Positions 9,718 to 18,300 of a DNA stretch of 64,000 nucleotides are shown one piece after another. Under the pieces are notes generated by a model, which worked only from the letters and a program-made list of their open reading frames with translations, was not told the origin of the DNA and did not search any database. The position numbers and the translations under genes are program-made. Origin of the DNA: Larkinella humicola (lineage in GTDB: Bacteria; Bacteroidota; Bacteroidia; Cytophagales; Spirosomataceae); assembly GCF_008727875.1 (NCBI RefSeq), contig NZ_VTWS01000004.1:558001-622000 (forward strand). The letters are read 5' to 3'. Position 1 is the stretch's first letter. Each line of letters opens with the position of its first letter.

Positions 9718-10182
9718 ATGGAAATTGCAAAGTATTTATCGGTTTTAGTAGCCAGCATGTTGAAGTTTGTTGGCGGCCCCGTAACCGGCGTCGCGGTGGG
9801 TCTGACGTGGCTGGAAACCTGGCTGTGCACGGTAATCGGGATGATGGCCAGTGTGGTGCTGGTGACGTATGCCGGAACGGCCCTGCAACTCCTGATGGCC
9901 CGGTTTCGGCGTTCGGCTCCCAAACGATTTACCTCCCGGACGCGGCTGGCGGTGAAGATTTGGAAACGCGCCGGGATGATGGGCATTGCCTTCCTGACGC
10001 CCCTGCTGCTGACGCCCATCGGTGGGACGATCCTGGCGGTTTCGTTTAAAGTGAGCCGTTCGCTGATTTTCAGTTACATGCTGATCAGTGCCTTATTCTG
10101 GGGCATTGTGTTTACGCTGGCTATCTACGAATTGCCGGAGCTATTCAGCCGCTTTGGCGGGAATGGGCTTTTGCGGAAGTGA
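9718..10182 (+). CDS. small integral membrane protein, function unknown
   Basis: The gene codes for 154 residues starting at ATG 9718; an in-frame TTG lies four codons upstream. Three hydrophobic segments are visible: about 10-30, 34-60 (ending in a helix with VLVTYAGTALQLL) and about 85-140, which is interrupted by a basic loop (ARFRRSAPKRFTSRTR). LTPLLLTPIGGTILAV is a Pro/Gly-rich segment that recalls small multidrug-export-like families, but the match is too weak to name. It is divergent from the YheT-like hydrolase with 64 bases between the starts. Confidence 0.7.
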   Translation: MEIAKYLSVLVASMLKFVGGPVTGVAVGLTWLETWLCTVIGMMASVVLVTYAGTALQLLMARFRRSAPKRFTSRTRLAVKIWKRAGMMGIAFLTPLLLTPIGGTILAVSFKVSRSLIFSYMLISALFWGIVFTLAIYELPELFSRFGGNGLLRK

Positions 10183-10206
10183 AGAGAATTGGCGGTTCGG
10201 GAGTTC

Positions 10207-11478
10207 TCACAAAAACACGGAATAATACCCTTTCTTACCCTGCACAACCGCACTAAAAATCAACCGCTCATTGCCAACCCAGCGCGGTGCAAATTCCCCC
10301 GATGGGTTCAGACCCGGCAGCAGTTTGATTTGTCGAACCTGGCCCGTTGTCAGATCCCGAACCCAGAGGCTGTACGATTTCGTGAGCCCGTCGGTCCGTG
10401 AACTCAGGAAAGCCAGCATCTTGCCATTGGGCGAAAACGACGGATGGGTATCGATCCAGCCGGGTTGGGTTTCAAAATGACTCAGTTCGCCACGTCCATC
10501 GGGCGAATACAGCGAAACCGTCGTCCGCCAGTTGTCATTGGAATTGTCGGTGCGGGCGCGTGATACGGCAATAGACTTGCCATCGGGCGACCAGTCCAGG
10601 AAGCTTTGCCGGATGTAATTCGATTCGCGAACGGGCAGGACGGGAGTGAGGGGCGTGGCAGAACCACCCGACGTCGCTATTTTCCACAAGCGGGATTCTT
10701 CGCTGGAAACCGTCGTGTATGCCAGCCACTGGCCATCGGGCGACCAGGCAACCGACCCAATCCGGCTCGCGTCCGCAACGGGAAGGGTTCGGCTCGTCTC
10801 AGCCGCCAGATCATATACAATAATTCCATTCTCCGTTCTGGAAGGGTAAGCCAACTGTTTGCCATCCGGCGAAAACGAGGCCCCCGCACCCTGGCGGTTC
10901 ACGAGTTTTTTAGCAATTGGCTGCTCATTTTGCAGGGTAGCCACATACAGCGGTGTGACATACGTACCGGGTGTCTCCTGAACCAATCCGGTGTACGTTG
11001 CTTTCGCGCCATCGGGGGTTACATCCCCCCCGGAGACGTCTTCTAAAAAGCCAAATCCGGGGTAGTAAGCCGATTGCGAAAGAAAAGCGGTGCTGGCCAT
11101 AACCAGATTGGAGTTCACGGAGGGTGTTCCTTTGTTTTTCGAGACAATGCGGGCCACTATTTGCTCGCCCATCTCCGAAGCGGGAATCCGGATTGATTTT
11201 TCGTCAGCGTCGAGAATCCGGTAGGTTTGAAACGTCCCTAACTCACTTTTGGCAATCTGAACGGCATATTCCTGGGCTTCTACGTCGGCCAGATCGGGGC
11301 AGGGAGCTGTAACGCAAACCACCCGATTGGGTTCCCAACTCAGGTCATAGAAAGCGCCTGATACGCCAATTTGCAACGTGACGGGTCGTACGCGTTTGGT
11401 CGGATCGACGGCTTTCTCTTTACAGGAAAGGAAGATCGTCAGCAGCATCAGCAAAGGCTGTGAGAGAAAGCGTTTCAT
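10207..11478 (-). CDS. PD40/TolB-like beta-propeller lipoprotein
   Basis: The preferred start (ATG 11476-11478) gives 423 residues beginning MKRFLSQPLLMLLTIFLSC, a lipoprotein signal with the Cys at residue 19; an ATG 23 codons upstream would bury the signal. Residues 30-140 look like a beta-sandwich region with two close Cys (VVCVTAPCPD). Residues 150-420 carry WD40-like PD40 repeats of the type found in TolB and dipeptidyl peptidase propellers: SFSPDGKQLAYPS, AWSPDGQWLAYTT, DWSPDGKSIAVSR and SFSPNGKMLAFLS. It is probably an envelope-anchored protein-binding propeller. No Pal or Tol genes are nearby, so a role in the Tol system is not implied. Confidence 0.85.
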   Translation of the reverse strand: MKRFLSQPLLMLLTIFLSCKEKAVDPTKRVRPVTLQIGVSGAFYDLSWEPNRVVCVTAPCPDLADVEAQEYAVQIAKSELGTFQTYRILDADEKSIRIPASEMGEQIVARIVSKNKGTPSVNSNLVMASTAFLSQSAYYPGFGFLEDVSGGDVTPDGAKATYTGLVQETPGTYVTPLYVATLQNEQPIAKKLVNRQGAGASFSPDGKQLAYPSRTENGIIVYDLAAETSRTLPVADASRIGSVAWSPDGQWLAYTTVSSEESRLWKIATSGGSATPLTPVLPVRESNYIRQSFLDWSPDGKSIAVSRARTDNSNDNWRTTVSLYSPDGRGELSHFETQPGWIDTHPSFSPNGKMLAFLSSRTDGLTKSYSLWVRDLTTGQVRQIKLLPGLNPSGEFAPRWVGNERLIFSAVVQGKKGYYSVFL

Positions 11479-11680
11479 CGTAAAACCGTATGCCGGGTTG
11501 GTTCGAGTGGAGACCCGGATTGCATCACAAAGGTTGTAAAATGCCATGAAACGTAAAAGACCCGCGACCGGCTGAATCGGTCAACCGGTCAATCGGGTTT
11601 GGTACTCAAACCGGAACGAAAAAAGGAAAAGCCGGTTTTTCTGATTTCTAAAAACCGCTCCTACCAGGCTTATTCACCAG

Positions 11681-12079
11681 TCAATCTTTCTTCGCAAATT
11701 CCTGGTTGTCCCGCGTGTTTTTCTGAACCGCGATGGCTCCGAATAGACCCAGCATAAACGCAAAGGCGTAAAATCCTTTTTCACTCGGCAACAGCGTCGC
11801 GTTCCATAGGCCGATGGTCAGCAGCGTAATGGCGAGGAGCGTTGAAAACCAGCAGAGTCCGTAATAAATATCCGTTACAGGATAGCCTTCCAGCCGGTCC
11901 CGGACGCTTTTCTGCAACGATACGACGGAAAAAAGGCCCATCATCAGAACCGTGAAATAAAATCCTTTTTCGTTTAAGAGCATTTCGGAACGCCAAAGTC
12001 CGATTAAATACCCAATCATGCCGGTGCCAAGAGCAACCCATGACGCGCCCACAAAAGCGGCCGATGTTTTCTGATTCAT
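11681..12079 (-). CDS. YiaA/YiaB-family inner membrane protein
   Basis: The 132-residue protein contains two tandem copies of a two-helix unit: [20 protein letters not shown] and [20 protein letters not shown], each followed by a closely similar segment ([25 protein letters not shown] and [20 protein letters not shown]). This duplicated EKGFY/GLF/QK pattern is the signature of the YiaA/YiaB domain. Four transmembrane helices are expected. Its biochemical role is not known in any organism I can name with confidence. Confidence 0.85.
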   Translation of the reverse strand: MNQKTSAAFVGASWVALGTGMIGYLIGLWRSEMLLNEKGFYFTVLMMGLFSVVSLQKSVRDRLEGYPVTDIYYGLCWFSTLLAITLLTIGLWNATLLPSEKGFYAFAFMLGLFGAIAVQKNTRDNQEFAKKD

Positions 12080-12264
12080 TGTGTTGTTTTCTGTTTGTAG
12101 TGCGTAACGCGGTTGTTGCCCGCCGTGCCCGTAAACCGGATCGGTGGCAGCGGTTACAAAAATAGCGTTGGGATGAAGCCGTCGGTAGTGCCAGTTTCTA
12201 ACGAGTTACTTTGAAGCTACAAATGGTGATTTTCAGGCTTCCGCTGGTAGCTGGCACCAATGAA

Positions 12265-12720
12265 TTACTTACAAACCGCCGTTTGATCAGCAAGCCGTTT
12301 CGATAACCGGTCCGACAGTTTTCCGAGGGCGGTGGAGTCTTTCAAAATACCATACCGTTCCACTTGATGAACCACTTTCCCGGCAGTCACCCTGATGGAA
12401 ACCGAGCTCCGGTCGCAGCACTCCCCAACGGGCGTGGAACGCTCTTTTAGATAACTTTTCCAGTCAATTCCCTGAATCAAGTCTTGCCAGTCGGCGGCAG
12501 AAACCGGATTTCGGCAGATGACCCCAGATCGATTGCTCTGCGTTAAGGTATATTCCGTTGGGGTTACGGCAAGGTTCCAGGTCCATCCAGCAAAACCGAA
12601 ATAGGAGGAGTATTCAATGCGGGTTATGTTTTCAGGCGCAATCTCTTCCGGTTTCGTACAGGCGCTGATTGCAGTAAGGAGACTGTAATACAGCAATTTG
12701 TGGAGCAATTTGTGGGACAT
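12265..12720 (-). CDS. small lipoprotein, function unknown
   Basis: The 151-residue product begins MSHKLLHKLLYYSLLTAISAC, a lipoprotein signal with the acylated Cys at residue 21. The mature part is a small mixed alpha/beta domain with a Trp-rich stretch (FGFAGWTWNLAV) and a vicinal Cys pair (GECCDRSS). This architecture is common in Bacteroidota lipoproteins that lack a named domain. A good -7 promoter box lies 92 bases upstream. The 185 bases between this gene and the YiaA gene hold no further gene. Confidence 0.7.
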   Translation of the reverse strand: MSHKLLHKLLYYSLLTAISACTKPEEIAPENITRIEYSSYFGFAGWTWNLAVTPTEYTLTQSNRSGVICRNPVSAADWQDLIQGIDWKSYLKERSTPVGECCDRSSVSIRVTAGKVVHQVERYGILKDSTALGKLSDRLSKRLADQTAVCK

Positions 12721-12811
12721 ATTTTCGTGTGTTTAGGAAGGAAGCAGACTGTTTTCTTTTTCCATAGGACTCCTGTCGACAGAAAAACGTTGGAATTAGC
12801 TTGTGCAATCA

Positions 12812-12819
12812 CAAATATA
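12812..12819 (-). promoter_or_regulatory. Bacteroidota -7 box (TATATTTG) for the small lipoprotein
   Basis: On the minus strand TATATTTG matches the TAnnTTTG consensus exactly. The gene starts 92 bases downstream, so the leader would be about 85 nt. No convincing TTG at -33 is seen. Confidence 0.4.
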
Positions 12820-12845
12820 ATCATTCCAGTGACTTGATACAGAAC

Positions 12846-14168
12846 CTAGATTTCGTTCAACCCACTCAGAATCCCCGTTTGTGCCAGCAAAACGAGACCG
12901 GTTCGTTCGGCCGCCAGGCCCGGTTCAATCTGGTGGCGGCATACTAGTTTTCCGTCGATGATCTCCGTTCTGAAGCAGTTAAGCTGCACGGTGTCGTTGT
13001 TTCGATACGTCGCACTGATTTCCGGGAGGTGCGACGAAACCAGGAACAAACTGCCGCGCTGCCGGATGAACGCATTGATCACCTGCCGCGAACACGCCAG
13101 CGCATCTTCCGGGTTCGTTCCCCGGAACAACTCATCAGCAATGACGAAAACCGTCTGGTGATCGGCGATCGCATCCGCTACGGCTTTGATACCCATCAGC
13201 TCACTGTAAAAATGACTATGCCCCAGTTCCAGGTTATCGCTGAGGTGAATGCTGGTGAATAAACCGTCGAAAAAACTGATTCGCAGTGATTGAGCCGGCA
13301 CCGCCAGACCAAGATGAGCCAGATAAACGACAATTCCGCACGCTTTCAGAAAGGTGGTTTTTCCGCTCATATTTCCCCCCGTCACCAAAGACAGGCAGGA
13401 GGGAGCCGCCAGACTGTAGTCGTTGGTGATAGCTGCATTGAGCAGGGGATGTTCCAGCCCGGTAACCTGAAAAACCGCCCGCTCCGTATCGATAAATCGG
13501 GGGTAAACCCAACCGGCGGTTTGTGTAAAACGAGCGAGGGTGCCATACGCATCCAGTTGATAAAAAGCGTCGAACACAACCCGGACAGCGTCGTTCTTCT
13601 GCCGCCTGAGGATAAAGTCGGCTTGCAAAACCGCTGTCGGATGATCCGAATCACGCAGGGCGATTCGGATGGCCGGATCGTCAAAAAAAGTATTCAGTTT
13701 CTCGAAAACCGACTGGAGACAGGCTGGAAGCGGCTTTGCCGTACTGAGCCACCCGGTTTTTTCTTCGATGGCCCGCAAAACAAGCTGAATCGCAGCCGTT
13801 CCGCCCCGCAGCCGGTTGAAATCGTGCGGATGAAACCCGGAAAACCACCAGGCTCGTAGCTGTTTTTTCAGCCGACCCGTTGCCGAACTCCAGGCCAGGT
13901 TGCTGATGAGGTGGTTTTCGGCCGCCAGCACATACGCGTGGGCGACGTCGATGGTAAGCGGCTTCAGATGCCGGGCTACGAACTGAAAAAGAGCCTGCCG
14001 CTCCCTGATCTCGGGTAGCGTAGCACAGGGCGAAGTCAACAGGAGCTCGAGCGCATCCCGACCCCCATACGTTCGCGTTTTACCAAACAGGCCCAGAATA
14101 CTTTTGTCACCCGGTTGTTGGGGCAGCAACTGCAGTTCGTGTAGCGTATGGATAGACGGTTTTTTCAT
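12846..14168 (-). CDS. MutS-related ATPase lacking the mismatch-binding domain
   Basis: The ATG at 14166-14168 gives 440 residues. The N-terminal half is a helical MutS core/lever-like region. The C-terminal half (about 240-440) is the MutS ATPase: Walker A GGNMSGKTTF, a signature-like SHFYSELMGIKAV, Walker B FVIADELFRGTN and a switch His in SSHLPEIS. The N-terminal mismatch-recognition domain with its Phe-x-Glu motif is absent. Such short MutS homologues are widespread in Bacteroidota and are not the main mismatch repair MutS; their DNA target is unclear. A TAGGTTTG promoter box lies 19 bases upstream. It is followed by the small lipoprotein. Confidence 0.85.
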   Translation of the reverse strand: MKKPSIHTLHELQLLPQQPGDKSILGLFGKTRTYGGRDALELLLTSPCATLPEIRERQALFQFVARHLKPLTIDVAHAYVLAAENHLISNLAWSSATGRLKKQLRAWWFSGFHPHDFNRLRGGTAAIQLVLRAIEEKTGWLSTAKPLPACLQSVFEKLNTFFDDPAIRIALRDSDHPTAVLQADFILRRQKNDAVRVVFDAFYQLDAYGTLARFTQTAGWVYPRFIDTERAVFQVTGLEHPLLNAAITNDYSLAAPSCLSLVTGGNMSGKTTFLKACGIVVYLAHLGLAVPAQSLRISFFDGLFTSIHLSDNLELGHSHFYSELMGIKAVADAIADHQTVFVIADELFRGTNPEDALACSRQVINAFIRQRGSLFLVSSHLPEISATYRNNDTVQLNCFRTEIIDGKLVCRHQIEPGLAAERTGLVLLAQTGILSGLNEI

Positions 14169-14186
14169 GATCGGCTGGTGTGGCCA

Positions 14187-14194
14187 CAAACCTA
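14187..14194 (-). promoter_or_regulatory. Bacteroidota -7 box (TAGGTTTG) for the MutS-like gene
   Basis: TAGGTTTG on the minus strand fits TAnnTTTG and ends 19 bases before the ATG, giving a very short leader. No clear -33 TTG is present at the usual distance. Confidence 0.4.
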
Positions 14195-14239
14195 CCAAAA
14201 CCAATCGGCAGTCATTTGTTAAAAAATCACAAAACCGCC

Positions 14240-15055
14240 TTAGTCCAAAACCGGTTGTTTTACCTCGATCCGAAGCTGGTGGGTGTTGAAGACCTGCGAA
14301 TGGGGAGCTACACTTTTGGTTAAAAACACACTGCCCCCAATCACGCTGTTTTTGCCGATGACGGTTTTCCCACCAAGAATGGTCGTGCGGGCGTAAATAA
14401 TGACATTGTCTTCGACCGTGGGATGGCGCTTAGTTTCGGCCAATTCCTTGGCCACCTGCAGCGCCCCCAGCGTAACGCCCTGATAAATCGATACATTATT
14501 GCCAATGATGGCGGTGGCACCAATGACAATGCCGGTGCTGTGGTCGATCATGAAGGGAACACCGATCTGAGCCGCCGGATGAATGTCCGTTCCCGTTTTT
14601 CGGTGGGCATTCTCACTCAAAATGCGGGGTAAAACGGGGATGTTCAATTCCGTCAGCCGATGCGCAATCCGGTAAACCGCAATGGCGTAAAAGCCGGGAT
14701 ACGAAACTATGACTTCGTGAACGCTGGTAGCGGCCGGGTCGAATTCATTGATTTTGGTGGCATCGAGCCGAAGGTGGTTGTAAAGCGTTTCCAGCGATTC
14801 GTAAAAGGAAGCAACCGTCGCTTCCAAGTCAACTTTTTCCGGATCGAGGTAGCTCAGCAGAATATTCTCCAGATCGATCTGGTTCTTTTTCAGAATCCCG
14901 ATGTACGTTTCTTTCTTGTGTAACCGGTTGTTGGGAAACAGGAACTCGAAGAGGTTATCCAGCCAGACAATGGAATCCTGAACGTTGGGTGTGGCCTCCC
15001 ATTCGGCTTTATGCGTTTGATGGAGGATATCGATAAAGGCGTTGACAGTTGACAT
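14240..15055 (-). CDS. cysE: serine O-acetyltransferase (encapsulin operon)
   Basis: The ATG at 15053-15055 gives 271 residues. Serine O-acetyltransferase transfers acetyl from acetyl-CoA to L-serine, the first step of cysteine synthesis. After an alpha-helical N-terminal domain (1-165) comes a left-handed beta-helix built of hexapeptide repeats (GVPFMIDHSTGIVIGATAII, NNVSIYQGVTLGALQ, DNVIIYARTTILGG). The catalytic Asp-His pair of the family is in the first block (DHSTG). The length and layout fit EpsC-type enzymes. It is the third gene of the operon after shell and cysteine desulfurase, separated by a 64-base gap with a 12-bp hairpin. Serine acetyltransferase genes are a known partner of family 2A encapsulins. 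Confidence 0.92.
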   Translation of the reverse strand: MSTVNAFIDILHQTHKAEWEATPNVQDSIVWLDNLFEFLFPNNRLHKKETYIGILKKNQIDLENILLSYLDPEKVDLEATVASFYESLETLYNHLRLDATKINEFDPAATSVHEVIVSYPGFYAIAVYRIAHRLTELNIPVLPRILSENAHRKTGTDIHPAAQIGVPFMIDHSTGIVIGATAIIGNNVSIYQGVTLGALQVAKELAETKRHPTVEDNVIIYARTTILGGKTVIGKNSVIGGSVFLTKSVAPHSQVFNTHQLRIEVKQPVLD

Positions 15056-15078
15056 GGCTTGCGATGGATGATAAGAGA

Positions 15079-15115
15079 CGAACGCTGGCAAAGCGGTTTG
15101 CTCTGCCAGCGTTCG
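15079..15115 (-). other. intercistronic hairpin between cargo and acetyltransferase genes
   Basis: A perfect 12-bp stem (CGAACGCTGGCA at 15079-15090, TGCCAGCGTTCG at 15104-15115) with a 13-base loop starts 4 bases after the desulfurase stop codon and ends 23 bases before the acetyltransferase ATG. On the minus strand no T-run follows it, so it is more likely an mRNA-stability, processing or partial-termination element than a full terminator. Confidence 0.7.
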
Positions 15116-15119
15116 GGGT

Positions 15120-17117
15120 TTACTTTTTCTGACGATTTCCCGACAAACGGTGGAGCGTGGAAACCAGGGCATCCACATCCGAACACGTATTGTAAAACGC
15201 TAAAGAAGGTCGAACCGTGCTTTCCAGACCAAACCGTCGCAAAATGGGCTGCGCGCAGTGGTGGCCCGTCCGAACGGCGATGCCTTCCTGGTTCAGTGCC
15301 TGACCGACTTCATCGTTGGAATACCCGTTCAGCGTAAACGACAGCACGCTGGCCTTGTCGGGAGCGGTTCCAACCAGCCGTAAACCGGGCACCTCTTTCA
15401 ACAACCGGGTTGCATACACGAGCAGGTAATGTTCATACTGGTTGATGAGGTCGATGCCCAGTTTGCTGACGTAATCGAGTGCAGCCCCCAACCCGACGGC
15501 ATCGGCGATGTTGCCCGTACCGGCCTCAAAGCGGGACGGTGCGTTGTGGTATTGGGTGTGTTCAAAGGTAACGTCTTTGATCATGTTGCCGCCACCCTGC
15601 CAGGGCTGGGTCTCGTTCAGCAGGTCTTCTTTGCCGTAAAGCACGCCAATGCCCGTTGGACCAAAAATCTTATGGCCCGAAAACACAAACCAGTCGGGGT
15701 TGAGAGAACGGAGATCGACCCGCATGTGCGACACCGATTGCGCCCCATCAACCAGCACTCTGGCCCCCGCCTGGTGAGCCCGTTCGATGATCTGTCTGGC
15801 GGGCGTTACCGTGCCTAACGCATTGGATACCTGCGTAAACGAAACCAGTCTGGTTCTGTGATTCAGCAAGTTAGTATACTCGTCAAGCAAAATTTGCCCG
15901 TCATCATCCACCGGAATCACCCGTAGCTTGACCCCTTTTTTGGCGGCTAACTGCTGCCACGGAACAATGTTGGCGTGGTGTTCGAGGTGGCTGACGATGA
16001 TTTCGTCGCCGGCCTGCAGATTTTGCTCACCCCAGCTTTTTGCCACCAGGTTGATGGCTTCCGTTGCGCCCCGCACAAACACAATTTCGTTGGTCGAACC
16101 GGCATTCAGAAACTGGCGGACTTTCTCCCGGGCTTCCTCGTAAGCATCCGTAGCCCGGGCGGCCAGTTCATGGGCTGCCCGGTGAATGTTCGAGTTTTCG
16201 TGCTCATAAAAATAACTGATTCGCGCAATGACCGGCTTCGGTTTTTGCGTCGTTGCGGCATTGTCCAGCCAGATCAACGGGCGGCCATTGACGCGCTCCT
16301 GCAAAATGGGAAAATCCTGTTTGATCAGATTAACATCAAACGGCGGACTTCCCAGACTGCTTATCCCGTGGCGGTTCGACGGGGCCACCGTCGAAAACGG
16401 ATTCGTTTCGTGAACGTGCGGCAACGAATGATTTCCGGCCAGAAAATAATAGTCGTTCAGCCTGGAAGGAGCCGAAACCGGTAGCTGTGGTTGAACCGAA
16501 AAGACGTTGACCGACGCAAGGGCCTGGAGTAAGTCTGTTTCGAAGGATTGCTCCGCAAACGGCAGCGCAAAACCCGCGTGGTTCTTTTGGGCGATGGACG
16601 GTGAAATGCCGCTTCCAGCCACCGACGGCGGCACTTTGCCCTGGCCGGTAACATGCGGATCGGGTAAACTGGTCTGCGGATTGGCCAAATCGACGCCATT
16701 GCCCTGATGCCCCGCCGACGGCGAAATACCACTGCCGGCCACCGACTGCGGCACTTTACCCTGGCCTGCAAACTTTGGGTCGGGCGGGGTCGTCTGTTGG
16801 GGAGCCACGTTAAACATATTCCACTGCTGAATGGCCGACGGTGAAACCCCGCTTCCGGCTACGGATTTCGGGATTTGTCCCCCGGCAAAATGCGGGTCGG
16901 GCAAACTGGTCTGCGGTTCTCCGGGATTAAACCGGTTTCCCTGACTTTGCCAGGGCTCAGCGTTGGTAGGCAGAACCGACTGGGGAGAAACGCCAAAAGG
17001 CGGTACGGTGCTGCCGGGGAGTGTCTTGAAAAATTCGTTTGCTAAACTTTCAAGAGCCTCAGCATCTAGAAAACCAGCCTCTGGAGGCTGGCCGAAGGGG
17101 TTAGTACTTATACTCAT
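15120..17117 (-). CDS. encapsulin cargo: SufS-like cysteine desulfurase with N-terminal cargo-loading extension
   Basis: The ATG at 17115-17117 gives 665 residues. The last 410 residues (from about 258) are a type II PLP cysteine desulfurase like SufS: PLIWLDNAATTQKPKPV, the PLP lysine in SGHKIFGPTG (about 482) and the persulfide-forming Cys in RTGHHCAQP (about 620). The enzyme releases sulfur from cysteine as a persulfide, leaving alanine. The first 255 residues are low-complexity and Pro/Gly/Ser-rich, with a three-fold repeat around SVAGSGVSPS and SVAGSGISPS (twice), each preceded by PDPHFAG or PDPKFAG-like text. This matches the disordered cargo-loading domain of family 2A encapsulin cargo. 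Its start overlaps the shell stop by 17 bases, which suggests translational coupling. Confidence 0.95.
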   Translation of the reverse strand: MSISTNPFGQPPEAGFLDAEALESLANEFFKTLPGSTVPPFGVSPQSVLPTNAEPWQSQGNRFNPGEPQTSLPDPHFAGGQIPKSVAGSGVSPSAIQQWNMFNVAPQQTTPPDPKFAGQGKVPQSVAGSGISPSAGHQGNGVDLANPQTSLPDPHVTGQGKVPPSVAGSGISPSIAQKNHAGFALPFAEQSFETDLLQALASVNVFSVQPQLPVSAPSRLNDYYFLAGNHSLPHVHETNPFSTVAPSNRHGISSLGSPPFDVNLIKQDFPILQERVNGRPLIWLDNAATTQKPKPVIARISYFYEHENSNIHRAAHELAARATDAYEEAREKVRQFLNAGSTNEIVFVRGATEAINLVAKSWGEQNLQAGDEIIVSHLEHHANIVPWQQLAAKKGVKLRVIPVDDDGQILLDEYTNLLNHRTRLVSFTQVSNALGTVTPARQIIERAHQAGARVLVDGAQSVSHMRVDLRSLNPDWFVFSGHKIFGPTGIGVLYGKEDLLNETQPWQGGGNMIKDVTFEHTQYHNAPSRFEAGTGNIADAVGLGAALDYVSKLGIDLINQYEHYLLVYATRLLKEVPGLRLVGTAPDKASVLSFTLNGYSNDEVGQALNQEGIAVRTGHHCAQPILRRFGLESTVRPSLAFYNTCSDVDALVSTLHRLSGNRQKK

Positions 17118-18022
17118 GGTATTTGCCAATTTCGACCTCTTCCAGTACGGCAATGGCGTCGTCTACCAACACGGCCAGGGAGCAATACAGGGAAATCAGA
17201 TAAGACGCGATGGCTTTTTCGTTGATGCCCATAAACCGCACCGACAAGCCCGGCGATTGTTCCCCCGGTAAACCCGGTTGGTAGAGGCCCACAACGCCCT
17301 GACGGCTTTCACCGGTTCGGAGCAGCAAAATACTCGATTTGCCGTCTTCGATGGGGACCTTGTCCGACGGAATCAGCGGCAGACCCCGCCAGGTAATAAA
17401 TTGGGAGCCAAAAAGCGAAACCGTTGGTGGCGGCACTCCCCGACGCGTACACTCCCGGCCAAACGCGGCAATAGCCAGCGGATGAAGCAGGAAGAAAACC
17501 CGGTTCTTTCCAGACCCTGGTGATCAGTTCATCCAGGTCGTCCGGTGTGGGCGCTCCCGTCCGGGTTTTGATGCGTTGAGCCGGAGCAATGCTGTGCAGT
17601 AAACCGTATTCTTTGTTGTTGATCAGCTCACTTTCCTGCCGTTCCTTGATGGTTTCAATGGTCAGCCGCAACTGCTCGCTAATCTGGTTATATGGTTTGC
17701 TATACAAATCTGATACCCGTGTGTGCACATCCAAAACGGTGTTGACAGCACTGAGATTGTATTCCCGTGGATTCTCAATGTAATCCACAAATGTCTGAGG
17801 AAGAGGACGTTCATCCCGTCCGGAGCAGTCGACTTCGACGTTGTCGGCATCTTTTACTTTGTTAAGCCGGTAGACGCCGGATTCAACCGGAATCCAGTTC
17901 AGCAAATGCGTCAACCAACGCGGGGTAATGGTCGACATCTGCGGTACGGTGCGGGTTGCAATGGCCAACTGCCGGGCCGCAACGTCACCCAAGGCGGTTT
18001 GGTTTTTGTTTACTTCTGCCAT
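17101..18022 (-). pseudogene. family 2A encapsulin shell protein (SrpI-like), one-base frameshift as given
   Basis: The first 174 codons (from ATG 18020-18022) read as an SrpI-type family 2A encapsulin: ARQLAIATRTVPQMSTITPR, WIPVESGVYRLNKVKDADNV, DVHTRVSDLYSKP, IKERQESELINN and RTGAPTPDDLDELITRVWKE. After KEPGF (about 17499) the frame is lost. Dropping one T from the minus-strand TTTT restores PGFFLLHPLAIAAFGREC, then PPPTVSLFGSQFITWRG and GLSVRFMGINEKAIASYL, ending in KYHEYKY at 17101. The restored 306 residues fit the usual length of about 310. The shell has the HK97 fold and self-assembles around its cargo. Without a shift the product is 237 residues with a nonsense tail ending at 17309. 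Causes could be sequencing error, a real mutation or programmed +1 frameshifting; all domains are otherwise intact. Confidence 0.93.
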
Positions 18023-18300
18023 GAAAGTGTTGGTGGTTTTTGTAGATTAAGTATATGGATTTTGTATAGTAATTGGCCCTTGATTAAACGGGCTGACGAT
18101 TGAATTGCAATATTAACCGATTTGTCAGAGATTAATAATTCAGGTGGCTGAAACGGTATAAAAAATGAAAAATCAGCATCTTTGAACACCGGCCGGAATG
18201 ACCTTGCTTAGGTAGCCGGTTGTTTCTAATCAGGCGGTTTTCCGCGACAAGATCGTATCTTTCCACCCATTCGTTTCCTGTAACCTTTCCAACCGAAAAG

